A stretch of DNA of 33,492 bases from Maricaulis sp. (GTDB lineage: Bacteria; Pseudomonadota; Alphaproteobacteria; Caulobacterales; Maricaulaceae): NCBI RefSeq assembly GCF_030149235.1, contig NZ_JASBRW010000049.1, positions 1-33,492 on the forward strand. The letters run 5' to 3'. The position numbers and the translations under genes were made by a program. Positions 7,126 to 15,591 of this stretch are shown here, one piece after another (the first letter of the stretch is position 1; the number at the start of each line of letters is the position of its first letter). Under the pieces are notes generated by a model. That model worked only from the letters and a program-made list of their open reading frames with translations, was not told the DNA's origin and searched no databases.

Positions 7126-9447
7126 ATGGTCAGAACGGTTTTACGGTACGGCGCCTGGGCGCTGGGCGGTCTTTTGGCGCTTGTGATCCTGATGGCGGCC
7201 GTTTTGACGCTGCGGCTCTACGGCTCCCTGCCGCAAACCGAGGGTACGATGCGGCTCGCCGGACTGGAAGCAAACGTCCAGATCATACGCGACGAACATG
7301 CCGTCCCGCACATCTTCGCCAATGGAGACCATGACCTCTATTACGCGCTCGGTGTCGCCCATGCCCAGGACCGGCTGTGGCAGATGGAAATCACCCGTCG
7401 GGCTATTCGGGGTCGCCTATCCGAGGTGATCGGGGAAGCCGCGCTGGAAACCGACATCTGGTATCGCACCATGGGTCTGGGCCCGGCCGCAGACACCGCT
7501 GTCTCCAATCTGCCCGCCGATGTACAAGCGGCCTTGAGAGCCTATGCTGACGGGGTCAATGCGGTGATCGAGGCGCCCGGCTTCATCCCGCCGCCGGAAT
7601 ACCAGATCCTGATGTTTTCGCCAGAGGCCTGGTCGCCCGGTGACACGGTCACCGTTTTCAAGGCGATCGCCCTGGATCTGTTCGGCAATGCCTTCAGCGA
7701 GCCGCGTCTCAATTCACTGCTGGAGCATCTCGGCGACGAGCGGGCCGAGGAATTCATGGGACGCTATCCCGACGAGACGCCGCGCTCCCTGACCATGGCC
7801 GATATCGGTCTGGAACCCGCAACGGCACCGGCAGAGGAACCGCTCCCGGCCATGGGCGTGAATGAAGACGCCCGCGGCGGGTCGAATAACTGGGTTCTAT
7901 CCGGATCTCTGACCGCGAGCGGCCATCCGATCCTGGCCAATGACCCTCACCTCGCGCTGCGCGCTCCGGCCATTTGGTATCTCGCCCGTCTAACGACACC
8001 GGAGGGCTCCGTGGTGGGCGTCACCCTGCCCGGCACGCCTTTTGTGACCCTTGGGCGCAATGACCGGATCGCCTGGGGTTTCACCAATACGGGCCCGGAT
8101 GTCGGAGACCTGCAGGCCATTACCCGCGATGAAATCGTAGACCGGCGCCAGGAGACCATACGGGTGCGCTTCGGCAATGATGTGACCATAACCCGCCAGG
8201 CCACCGATCGCGGGCCGGTGCTGGATCCGGAGCATTTTGACTATCAAGTGCCGGACGGCGCCGATTATCTCGCCCTGCAATGGATGCTTGATGAACCCGA
8301 TGATGCCACGACAGGCGTCGGCATGCGCATTCTTCGGGGTGCGGGATGGGATGATTTCGTGTCGGCACTGGAAGGCTTTGTCGCCCCGCAGCAAAGCATG
8401 GTCTTTGCCTCGGTTGATGGCGATATTGGGCTCTACGCTCCGGCGCGCATCCCGGTACGCGACGAAAACGGGGCCTGGGTCGACACCGTACCATTCGAGG
8501 AACTGCCCCATACCCGCAATCCCGAGCGCGGATTTGTGGCCACCGCCAACAACAAGATCGTCCCGGACGACTACCCGCATTTCCTGACCAGCGACTGGTA
8601 TGGCGTCAGCCGCATCACGCGCATCTATGAAGGCATCGAGGCGCGCGATGACCACACCATGCAATCCATGGCCGAACTGCAATACGACACTGTCTCGACC
8701 GTAGCCCGCGCCGTCCTGCCGACCCTGATAGAGGCCCGTCCGGAAACCGAAGCCGGCCGGATCGCGCTGTCGCTGATGGCCGACTGGGATGCCGACATGG
8801 TCATGGATGCGCCGCAGCCGCTGATCTTCTCAGCCTGGATGCGCGAGCTCGCACCGGCTTTCTATGATGATGAGCTGGGAGAGCTGGCGCCGGACTGGAT
8901 CGGCTATCGCCAGCAATTCATGCAGGACATACTGACCGGTGACCTGCAGGACTGGTGCGACAATATCGATACGTCGGAGATCGAGACGTGTGACGCGCTC
9001 ATGGGCCCGGCCCTCGACCGTGCGATGGCCGGTTTGAGCGAAACCCAGGGCGTCCGCATAGCTGACTGGCGCTGGGGCGATGTGCACTATGCCCGCCACG
9101 CGCACACGCCCTTCTCGAGCTTTCCTGTGCTAGACGATTTCTTCACCATCGAGACGCCGATCCCCGGCGACGGCTCCACGGTCAATGTCGCCCATCATCG
9201 CTGGACCGAGCCGGGCTATTCGGTCTTCCACGGCGCGTCCTATCGCGCGCTTTATGATCTGGGAGACCTCAACGCCTCGCAGTACATGATCACCACCGGC
9301 CAATCCGGCAATGTCATGTCGAGGCATTACGATGATCTGGCACCGCTCTGGGGCCGGGGCGAGTATATTGAGATCCGTGCCGACTGGACGCCGGAGACCG
9401 CGCCGGATGGCGTGCGCCTACTGGAACTTCAGCCCGCCGAGGAATAA
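7126..9447 (+). CDS. Penicillin acylase family protein (Ntn hydrolase; possible AHL or lactam acylase)
   Basis: A 773-residue precursor of the penicillin-G/AHL acylase family. These amide hydrolases mature by autocatalytic removal of a spacer to expose an N-terminal serine nucleophile on the beta chain. An N-terminal hydrophobic helix (about residues 12-30) suggests membrane anchoring or export. Then come RDEHAVPHIF and GVAHAQDRLWQME of the alpha subunit, a proline/glutamate-rich linker, and GGSNNWVLSG, where Ser253 is the predicted nucleophile. The beta chain contains LPGTPFVTLGRNDRIAWG and, near the C terminus, TTGQSGN, both standard for the family. ATG 7126 has GGGGAG at workable spacing. 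Substrate specificity cannot be read from sequence by eye. Confidence 0.93.
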   Translation: MVRTVLRYGAWALGGLLALVILMAAVLTLRLYGSLPQTEGTMRLAGLEANVQIIRDEHAVPHIFANGDHDLYYALGVAHAQDRLWQMEITRRAIRGRLSEVIGEAALETDIWYRTMGLGPAADTAVSNLPADVQAALRAYADGVNAVIEAPGFIPPPEYQILMFSPEAWSPGDTVTVFKAIALDLFGNAFSEPRLNSLLEHLGDERAEEFMGRYPDETPRSLTMADIGLEPATAPAEEPLPAMGVNEDARGGSNNWVLSGSLTASGHPILANDPHLALRAPAIWYLARLTTPEGSVVGVTLPGTPFVTLGRNDRIAWGFTNTGPDVGDLQAITRDEIVDRRQETIRVRFGNDVTITRQATDRGPVLDPEHFDYQVPDGADYLALQWMLDEPDDATTGVGMRILRGAGWDDFVSALEGFVAPQQSMVFASVDGDIGLYAPARIPVRDENGAWVDTVPFEELPHTRNPERGFVATANNKIVPDDYPHFLTSDWYGVSRITRIYEGIEARDDHTMQSMAELQYDTVSTVARAVLPTLIEARPETEAGRIALSLMADWDADMVMDAPQPLIFSAWMRELAPAFYDDELGELAPDWIGYRQQFMQDILTGDLQDWCDNIDTSEIETCDALMGPALDRAMAGLSETQGVRIADWRWGDVHYARHAHTPFSSFPVLDDFFTIETPIPGDGSTVNVAHHRWTEPGYSVFHGASYRALYDLGDLNASQYMITTGQSGNVMSRHYDDLAPLWGRGEYIEIRADWTPETAPDGVRLLELQPAEE

Positions 9448-9893
9448 CTGCCGCGATAGAATTCCAGCGCCGCCACATCGCGCGGGCTGTCCATATCCGT
9501 CACCTCGCCGACAATGATGTCGTGATCGCCACCGGGATAGACCGCGTGCCTGCGGCAGGTAAAGCGGGCGACGGCTGCGTCCACAAGGGGCGCCGCCTCG
9601 CCGCTCCAGGTGACGTTGTTTGACTGGAGATCCGGGGCCTGGGCGCAAAGCGAGGCCCAGCCCGACTGATCGTGCGCCAGAACATTGATGGCGTAATCCT
9701 CGGCATCCCTGAAGATGTCGTAGCGCTCTGAGGCGCGGTCGATCGACCACAATACCAGCATCGGATCGAGCGATACCGAGGCGAAGGAATTGATCGTCAT
9801 GCCCATCGCCACACCGCCGCGGAAGGTGGTGACCACAGCCACACCCGTGGGATAGCGCCCGAGCGCATCGCGGAAAGCACGGCTTTTGTTCAC
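9429..9893 (-). CDS. Flavin reductase-like domain protein
   Basis: A 154-residue protein of the flavin-reductase / FMN-binding split-barrel family, which supplies reduced flavin to two-component monooxygenases. Visible features are FRDALGRYPTGVAVVTT at the start, GMTINSFASVSLDP (flavin-binding turn), INVLAHDQ and a C-terminal GGDHDIIVGEV motif. The open frame extends 29 codons upstream, but GTG 9893 has TGGAG seven bases before it and gives the family N terminus. No monooxygenase partner is adjacent. Its last 19 bases overlap the end of the acylase gene on the other strand. Function as a general NAD(P)H:FMN reductase is inferred. Confidence 0.88.
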   Translation of the reverse strand: MNKSRAFRDALGRYPTGVAVVTTFRGGVAMGMTINSFASVSLDPMLVLWSIDRASERYDIFRDAEDYAINVLAHDQSGWASLCAQAPDLQSNNVTWSGEAAPLVDAAVARFTCRRHAVYPGGDHDIIVGEVTDMDSPRDVAALEFYRGSYSSAG

Positions 9894-9980
9894 GTATTTT
9901 CTCCAGAACCGACGATGGAAACCTGACCTTAACTGTGTCCGTCTACAAGAATGACAAGAAAATAAACAAGGTGGATGCAC

Positions 9981-10898
9981 ATGGCGGCTTCAGATCGGCC
10001 GATCATCATTAAGAAAGTCGTCAAGGGCGGCGGTCATGGACACCATGGCGGCGCCTGGAAAGTCGCCTATGCCGACTTTGTGACAGCGATGATGGCCTTC
10101 TTCCTGCTGATGTGGCTCATCAACACCACCACTCCAGAACAAAAGCGCGGTATCGCTGATTATTTCGCACCGGCCAGTGTCTCCCCGTCGAACTCCGGTT
10201 CGGGCGCCCCACTCGCCGGCACATCGCCGGGCGATGACGGTGTCCAAGGCTCCGGTGATAGCTCGATGCGCCAGCGCCTGGCTCCCACTGCACCGCAGGA
10301 AAACGACCGCAACGAACAACAATCCCCCGATGCTGCGCCGCAATCGGATGGTGAGCCTGCCGTCTCCACCGACGCCATCATGGAGGCACAACAGCGCCGG
10401 GCCGAAGCCCAGCTCTATAGCGCGGAAATGTCCCTTCGTCAGGCGATGCAGGAAATGCCGGAACTGGCGGAACTGTCCAATCACGTCGTGATCGACCAGA
10501 CGCCGGAAGGCTTGCGCATTCAGCTGGTCGACCAGGAGGGCCGTCCGATGTTCAACCCGGGATCAGTCGAGCCGAACGAGCGTGCGGTCACGCTGCTGCG
10601 CGCCGTCTCGCGCATCGCCGAACGTCTGCCCAACCGCTTGGCCATTGCCGGCCATACCGATAGCGGCCCGACCACGGCCGCGGGCTATTCCAACTGGGAT
10701 CTGTCCTCCGATCGCGCCAATGCGGCCCGCGCCGTGCTGCAATCGGAGGGGATTACCGACGACCGCATCTATGAGGTTCGCGGCAAGGCCGGCTCGGAGC
10801 CGCTTTATCCGGACGATCCCTACATGCCGGGCAATCGCCGGATTTCCATCACCCTGCTGCGTGAAGCACCGGTTCTGCCGAGCGGTCATCGCCTCTAA
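9981..10898 (+). CDS. motB: Flagellar motor stator protein MotB
   Basis: A 305-residue stator subunit. A short cytoplasmic, His/Gly-rich N terminus leads into one transmembrane helix reading AYADFVTAMMAFFLLMWLI, with Asp32 as the proton- or ion-binding residue. A long low-complexity Pro/Ser/Asp/Gln linker follows (about 60-130), then a C-terminal OmpA-like peptidoglycan-binding domain with GHTDSGP and NRRISI motifs. It anchors MotA to the cell wall and couples ion flow to rotation. An in-frame ATG six bases upstream is possible, but the second ATG has better spacing from the AAGGTGG site. motA is not in the window. The 87-base upstream space shared with the flavin reductase contains a TTAAC sequence (9929-9933) resembling a CtrA half-site, which is only suggestive. 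Confidence 0.95.
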   Translation: MAASDRPIIIKKVVKGGGHGHHGGAWKVAYADFVTAMMAFFLLMWLINTTTPEQKRGIADYFAPASVSPSNSGSGAPLAGTSPGDDGVQGSGDSSMRQRLAPTAPQENDRNEQQSPDAAPQSDGEPAVSTDAIMEAQQRRAEAQLYSAEMSLRQAMQEMPELAELSNHVVIDQTPEGLRIQLVDQEGRPMFNPGSVEPNERAVTLLRAVSRIAERLPNRLAIAGHTDSGPTTAAGYSNWDLSSDRANAARAVLQSEGITDDRIYEVRGKAGSEPLYPDDPYMPGNRRISITLLREAPVLPSGHRL

Positions 10899-11005
10899 AG
10901 AACGGGCTTCGCTTCGGAAATCACACTGCGGACTTCGCAAACGACACCAACGCGTGCTAACGTTGAATGTTGGTCAATTCGCACGCACGGTTTCCTGAAA
11001 TCACC

Positions 11006-12844
11006 ATGACAGAACCACTGTCTGTAGAGATGTGGCAGATGTGGGTCGTCCTCGCCGGGGTCGTCCTTGCTATCGTGTTCTATTGCTGGGATCGCTTTCC
11101 GATCGAGGTCGTATCGGCCTCGGTGGTGGCGGTCATCATGGTGTTTTTCCATGCCTTCCCGCTCCAGACCGGAAACCCGACTGCAGGCGAGCTGCTGTCA
11201 GGCTTCGCCAATCCAGCCCTCATTACCATCCTCGCCCTGCTGATCGTCGGCCATGGCATATTCCAGACAGGCGCCATGGATGGGCCGACCCGCTGGATGC
11301 TGACCTCCTATGAGCAACATCCCCGCACAACCTTGCTGGCGATGTTCGCCTTCGTATTTGCCGTCAGCGCCTTTATCAACAACACTCCGGTTGTGGTGAT
11401 GTTCGTGCCGGTCCTTGCGGCGATCGCCAAGCGAATGGAACAAAGCCCGTCCAAGCTCATGATCCCGCTGAGCTATGTCTGTATTCTGGCCGGTATGACG
11501 ACCTTAATCGGCTCGTCGACCAACCTGCTGGTGGCCGATAGCCTGTTCACGGCCACGGGGAATGATCTTGGCTTTTTTGCACCGACAGGCCCCGGATTAT
11601 TCCTCGCTGCCGTCGGTCTGCTCTACATCCTGTTTGTCCTGCCCAAACTGCTCCCTGAACGGGCCTCCATGGAGGAGACCCTGCGCGGCGGTGACGGGCG
11701 CCAATACATCGCCCAGCTCGAGGTAACGACTGACCATCCGCTCTATGGCAAATCACCGGTAGCCGGCATGTTCACCGATCTGCCGGACATGACCGTGCGG
11801 ATGATCCAGCGCGGCGAGCACGCCTTTCTGCCGCCCTTCTCCAATTTGACCCTGCAAGACGGCGACCTCGTCATCATCGCGTCCACGCGCCAGAAATTGC
11901 AGGAGCTGTTCTCGGCCAATCGCAACCTCATGAAGGGGTTACTGGAGGCCAGTGACAGCGACGCCCCCGCACCGGGCGATCGGCTGGCGATCACTGAGGC
12001 TGTGGTGTCACCCGGCTCGCGCCTGATCGGCCGGACCATCGAACAGATCGGCTTTCGCCACGCCACAGGCTGTGTCGTCCTCGGCGTGCAGCGCCGGAGC
12101 CGCATGATCCGCTCGCGCATGGGTGAAATCCGCCTCGAAGCGGGAGATACGCTCCTGCTCTTCGGGTCTTCCGGCGCCATGCGTTCGCTACGGGCGGATC
12201 GAGACCTCCTCTTGCTGGAATGGTCGACGACATCGATCGCCGACCCGCGCCGTACAGCGGCCGCGCGTATCATTTTCGGAGGGGTCGTTCTGCTTGCAGC
12301 GACCGGCCTGACACCGATCGTCCTCGCCTCAATGCTGGGCGCTGTCGGCATGATCGCCACGGGGTGTCTCAACACCCGGCAGGCCGCTCGTGCAGTGGAT
12401 ATGCGGATCTATCTGTTGATCGGCTCGGCCTTCGCGCTGGGCACGGCGCTGGAATCAACCGGCGGTGCAGACCTTCTGGCCAGTGTCGTTGTCGGAGCCT
12501 TTGCGCCCTTCGGCCCGGTCGTATTGATGTCCGCGCTCTTCCTGTTGATCGCAGCCTTGACCAATGTCCTCTCCAATTCGGCCACGGCAATCCTGTTCAC
12601 ACCGATTGCTGTCGGGGCTGCCGATCAACTCGGGGCCGATCCGACCATGTTTGCCCTCACTGTGCTGTTTGCGGCGAACACCTGTTTCGCGACACCGATC
12701 GGCTATCAGACCAATCTCCTGGTCATGGGGCCCGGGCATTATCGTTTCGGGGATTACCTGCGCGCGGGGACGCCGCTCGCGGTCCTGATATGGATCGCCT
12801 ATACCGGCTATCTGACCCTACACTACGCGGTCTTTGGCGGTTAG
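11006..12844 (+). CDS. SLC13/DASS-family anion permease with two RCK_C (TrkA-C) domains
   Basis: A 612-residue polytopic transporter. Two hydrophobic blocks of several helices flank a cytoplasmic region of about 200 residues containing two TrkA-C-like domains (around residues 225-305 and 330-405; each ends in a DGDLVIIA or AGDTLLLFG strand). The membrane part has the hairpin signatures INNTPVVVMFVP and a second SNSATAILFTPIA, plus STNLLV/QTNLLVMG, typical of the divalent anion:sodium symporter superfamily. Likely substrates are sulfate, dicarboxylates or similar anions. ATG 11006 lacks a strong Shine-Dalgarno; an upstream in-frame ATG at 10967 gives a non-conserved extension. The 107 bases after motB show no convincing terminator. 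Confidence 0.9.
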   Translation: MTEPLSVEMWQMWVVLAGVVLAIVFYCWDRFPIEVVSASVVAVIMVFFHAFPLQTGNPTAGELLSGFANPALITILALLIVGHGIFQTGAMDGPTRWMLTSYEQHPRTTLLAMFAFVFAVSAFINNTPVVVMFVPVLAAIAKRMEQSPSKLMIPLSYVCILAGMTTLIGSSTNLLVADSLFTATGNDLGFFAPTGPGLFLAAVGLLYILFVLPKLLPERASMEETLRGGDGRQYIAQLEVTTDHPLYGKSPVAGMFTDLPDMTVRMIQRGEHAFLPPFSNLTLQDGDLVIIASTRQKLQELFSANRNLMKGLLEASDSDAPAPGDRLAITEAVVSPGSRLIGRTIEQIGFRHATGCVVLGVQRRSRMIRSRMGEIRLEAGDTLLLFGSSGAMRSLRADRDLLLLEWSTTSIADPRRTAAARIIFGGVVLLAATGLTPIVLASMLGAVGMIATGCLNTRQAARAVDMRIYLLIGSAFALGTALESTGGADLLASVVVGAFAPFGPVVLMSALFLLIAALTNVLSNSATAILFTPIAVGAADQLGADPTMFALTVLFAANTCFATPIGYQTNLLVMGPGHYRFGDYLRAGTPLAVLIWIAYTGYLTLHYAVFGG

Positions 12845-12882
12845 GTTAAACTCTACGCCAATTCTCGAATCGAAGCGCAACC

Positions 12883-13635
12883 GTGACCCATCCGTTCGCC
12901 ACCCGCCAGATCCCGTTTTTCCTGACAGCGGCCTCGCCCTGTCCGTATCTGCCGGGCCAGTGGGAACGCAAGGTGTTCACCCGCATCGACCCCGGCGAGG
13001 GGCCGGCGCTTAATGACGCCCTCTCCCACGCGGGCTTCCGCCGCAGCCAATCCGTGCTTTACCGCCCGGCCTGTGAAACCTGCGATGCCTGCAAATCGGT
13101 GCGGATCGATGCCGAGGCGTTCGAATGGAAGCGACGCTGGCGCAAGCTGGCCTCGCGCAATAGCGATCTGTTAGTCTCCACCGACACCAATACGGCGACG
13201 GCTGAGCAATACGACATCATGAGTCGCTATCTCGACACCCGCCATGATGATGGTGACATGGCCGGGATGAGCTTCGGCGAATATGTGCTCATGGTCGAGG
13301 AAGGCGCTCAGCGCACTCATGTCACCGAGTACCGTACGCCAGGTGGCCGACTGATCGCCGGGGCGCTGACCGACGTCCTCAAGGACGGGCTGTCACTGAT
13401 CTACAGCTATTTTGACCCGGACGAGGAGAAGCGCTCACTCGGGGCCTATATGATACTCGACGCGGTGCGCCAGGCCGAAGCACTCGGCCTGCCCTTCGTC
13501 TATCTGGGCTATTGGGTGCGCAATAGCCGGAAAATGGCCTACAAGGCCCAGTTCCAACCACTGCAAGTGCTCACGCCCGCCGGGTGGAACCGGTTCGAGG
13601 ATCTCGAAATTGACGAGACCGAGGACTTGGAGTAG
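12883..13635 (+). CDS. bpt: Aspartate/glutamate leucyltransferase (N-degron pathway)
   Basis: A 250-residue aminoacyl-tRNA-protein transferase. Enzymes of this family transfer leucine from Leu-tRNA to N-terminal Asp or Glu, marking proteins for ClpS/ClpAP. Diagnostic pieces are CPYLPGQWERKVFTRI near residue 20, the cysteine cluster RPACETCDACKSVRI (about 61-75), SYFDPDEEKRSLGAYMI and LGYWVRNSRKMAYKAQFQP near the end. The length fits the bacterial Bpt/Ate1-like family. Translation begins at GTG. It sits 38 bases after the SLC13 gene; no functional link to its neighbours is apparent. Confidence 0.95.
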   Translation: MTHPFATRQIPFFLTAASPCPYLPGQWERKVFTRIDPGEGPALNDALSHAGFRRSQSVLYRPACETCDACKSVRIDAEAFEWKRRWRKLASRNSDLLVSTDTNTATAEQYDIMSRYLDTRHDDGDMAGMSFGEYVLMVEEGAQRTHVTEYRTPGGRLIAGALTDVLKDGLSLIYSYFDPDEEKRSLGAYMILDAVRQAEALGLPFVYLGYWVRNSRKMAYKAQFQPLQVLTPAGWNRFEDLEIDETEDLE

Positions 13636-13682
13636 CGCCGGACGCATAACGACGCAGTCAACTTATCTCGGGGGAGACCAGC

Positions 13683-14804
13683 ATGGATCGACGGACATTT
13701 CTAAGCGGGGCCACCGTTGCCGCCGCCTCGGTGGCAACGGCGTGCGCAGACGGCAGCCAGCCCGCCGGCAGCTCGCCCGCCGCACCGGCGATCAATCGCG
13801 GCGTCAAGCGGCTGCGCATGGTGACGACCTGGCCGGCGAATTTCCCGGGCCTGGGTACCGCGGCCAATAATCTGGCCGCCTACGCCAACGCCATGTCCGG
13901 CGGAACGCTGGAAATCCGCGTCTATGCCGCCGGCGAGATCGTCAGTGCCTTTGAAGTGTTCGATGCTGTCTCCGAGGGTACGGCAGACATGTATCACGGC
14001 GCCGAATATTACTGGCAGGGCAAGTCCCCGGCCTTCAACTTTTTCACCGCGGTGCCGCTCGGCATGACGGCGATGGAAATCATGGGCTGGGTTGAAAGCG
14101 GCGGCGGTCAGGCCCTGTGGGACGAGCTCTCCGGCCAATTCAACATCAAGCCTTTCCAGGCCGGCAATTCCGGTCACCAGATGGGCGGCTGGTTCAAGCG
14201 CGAGATCAATACGCTGGATGATTTTCGCGGCCTACGCATGCGCATTCCGGGCCTCGGCGGCAATGTCCTGCGTGAGCTGGGTGGTGCGGCTGTCACCCTG
14301 TCGGGCGGCGAGATCTATCCGGCCCTTCAGTCCGGCGCCATCGACGCCACCGAATGGGTCGGCCCCTGGAATGACCTGGCCTTCGGCTTCTATCGCGAAG
14401 CGCCCTTCTATTATGGCCCGGGTTTCCATGAACCGGGCTCCTGCCTCGGCGTTGGGGTCAATCTGCAGGTCTGGGAAGGTCTCGATGCAGATCACCAGGC
14501 AATCATCCAGAATGCCTGCCGCGCGGCGAACAATGTCTCACTTGCCGAATTCCAGTACCAGAACGCCATCGCCCTGAAAGTCCTGGTCGAGCAGCACGGC
14601 GTCGAGCTGCGCAGCTTCACCGACGAGATGTGGGCCCGCATCGGCGAGATTGCCGAACAGGTGGTCGCCGACACCGGCAATGCCGACCCGTTCACGCGCC
14701 GTGTCTATGACAGCTATTTCGAAGCGCGTAACACGATGCGCGGCTGGGGCCGGATTTCCGAAATGCCCTATCTGGCCCAGCGCGAACGCGCCATTGGCGG
14801 CTAG
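13683..14804 (+). CDS. TRAP transporter substrate-binding protein, TakP-like (probable 2-oxo monocarboxylate)
   Basis: A 373-residue periplasmic binding protein of the DctP family. The N terminus has a Tat-type DRRTFLSG motif followed by a hydrophobic stretch and ATAC, which could be a lipobox, so it may be a Tat-exported lipoprotein. The body contains RMRIPGLGG (Arg for substrate carboxylate), LSGGEIYPALQSGAIDATEWVGPWND and GPGFHEPG. These strongly recall TakP, the 2-oxoacid binder of Rhodobacter. GGGGGAG precedes the ATG. It is the first gene of a TRAP cluster with the two membrane subunits directly downstream. Substrate assignment is by resemblance only. Confidence 0.93.
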   Translation: MDRRTFLSGATVAAASVATACADGSQPAGSSPAAPAINRGVKRLRMVTTWPANFPGLGTAANNLAAYANAMSGGTLEIRVYAAGEIVSAFEVFDAVSEGTADMYHGAEYYWQGKSPAFNFFTAVPLGMTAMEIMGWVESGGGQALWDELSGQFNIKPFQAGNSGHQMGGWFKREINTLDDFRGLRMRIPGLGGNVLRELGGAAVTLSGGEIYPALQSGAIDATEWVGPWNDLAFGFYREAPFYYGPGFHEPGSCLGVGVNLQVWEGLDADHQAIIQNACRAANNVSLAEFQYQNAIALKVLVEQHGVELRSFTDEMWARIGEIAEQVVADTGNADPFTRRVYDSYFEARNTMRGWGRISEMPYLAQRERAIGG

Positions 14805-14807
14805 ATC

Positions 14808-15590
14808 ATGCGACAGGGCGACGGCCTGCTTCTCACGCTTCTGGTTATCACGACCGGGCTCATGATTGCTGACGGCATGACCGGCGGCGCGGTAGCGAGC
14901 TGGGCACAGCAAAATGTGCCCGCGATCGCGCACCAGACAGGTTCGGTCCTGGGCTGGATCGGCGGGAAGGCCTGGCCGGTATTGTTTGTTCCGCTCCTGC
15001 TGGCCGTGGCAAACCGCTTCATCAGCGTGCCAAGCGGCGCCATCTCCTCGATGCGCACCACGATCAAGCTCGCAGAGGGCATTACAGGCAGAATCGGCGG
15101 AGCAGCGCGCTGGTTCGCCCTTGGCCTCGTCATTGCCACCGCGGTCATCGTGATCCAGCGCTATGTCTTCGGCTATGCCTCCACCAAGCTGGCCGAGAGC
15201 GTGATCTACATGCACGCCCTGCTCTTCCTGCTGGCCGCTGCCTCCACCTTGCTGGCCGACGGCCATGTCCGCGTCGATATCTTCATTGCCAAGGCCAGCG
15301 AGCGCGGGCGCGCCTGGATTGATCTGTTCGGCACCTACCTGGCGCTGTTCCCGATGAGTGCGCTGATCCTGTGGTCATCGACCGGTTATATGAATTCGAC
15401 ATGGCGCATCCTTGAACGCTCGCGTGAAAGCGACGGGCTGCCCTTTGTCTTCCTGCTGAAGACCGCTATCCCCCTCTTTGCCATCCTGATGATCCTGCAG
15501 GGTCTAGCCATCGCCGCCCGCGCAGTGATGACGCTGGCGGGCGAGGAACCGCCGGCGCGTCCGAAAAACCTTGGCGAGGGCGAGGTCTGA
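14808..15590 (+). CDS. TRAP transporter small permease subunit (DctQ), N-terminally extended
   Basis: A 260-residue membrane protein, 3 bases after the binding-protein gene. The C-terminal roughly 160 residues look like a normal DctQ: four hydrophobic segments, with the VIQRYVFGYASTKLAESVIYMHALLF region and ADGHVRVDIF as family landmarks. About 95 residues precede this domain and contain two additional hydrophobic stretches (about 8-24 and 56-72), which is long for DctQ. The subunit bridges the binding protein and the large DctM channel. The extension could be real or could reflect an upstream start choice, but no better start with a ribosome site is visible nearby. Confidence 0.88.
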   Translation: MRQGDGLLLTLLVITTGLMIADGMTGGAVASWAQQNVPAIAHQTGSVLGWIGGKAWPVLFVPLLLAVANRFISVPSGAISSMRTTIKLAEGITGRIGGAARWFALGLVIATAVIVIQRYVFGYASTKLAESVIYMHALLFLLAAASTLLADGHVRVDIFIAKASERGRAWIDLFGTYLALFPMSALILWSSTGYMNSTWRILERSRESDGLPFVFLLKTAIPLFAILMILQGLAIAARAVMTLAGEEPPARPKNLGEGEV

Positions 15591-15591
15591 C

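Noticed and set aside
9929..9933. CtrA box upstream of motB
   Set aside because: Only one TTAAC half-site is present; no TTAA at the required 7-base spacing.
10949..10986. GCGTGC...GCACGC inverted repeat after motB
   Set aside because: Arms are short and the loop is over 20 bases, with no T-run; could be chance in GC-rich DNA.
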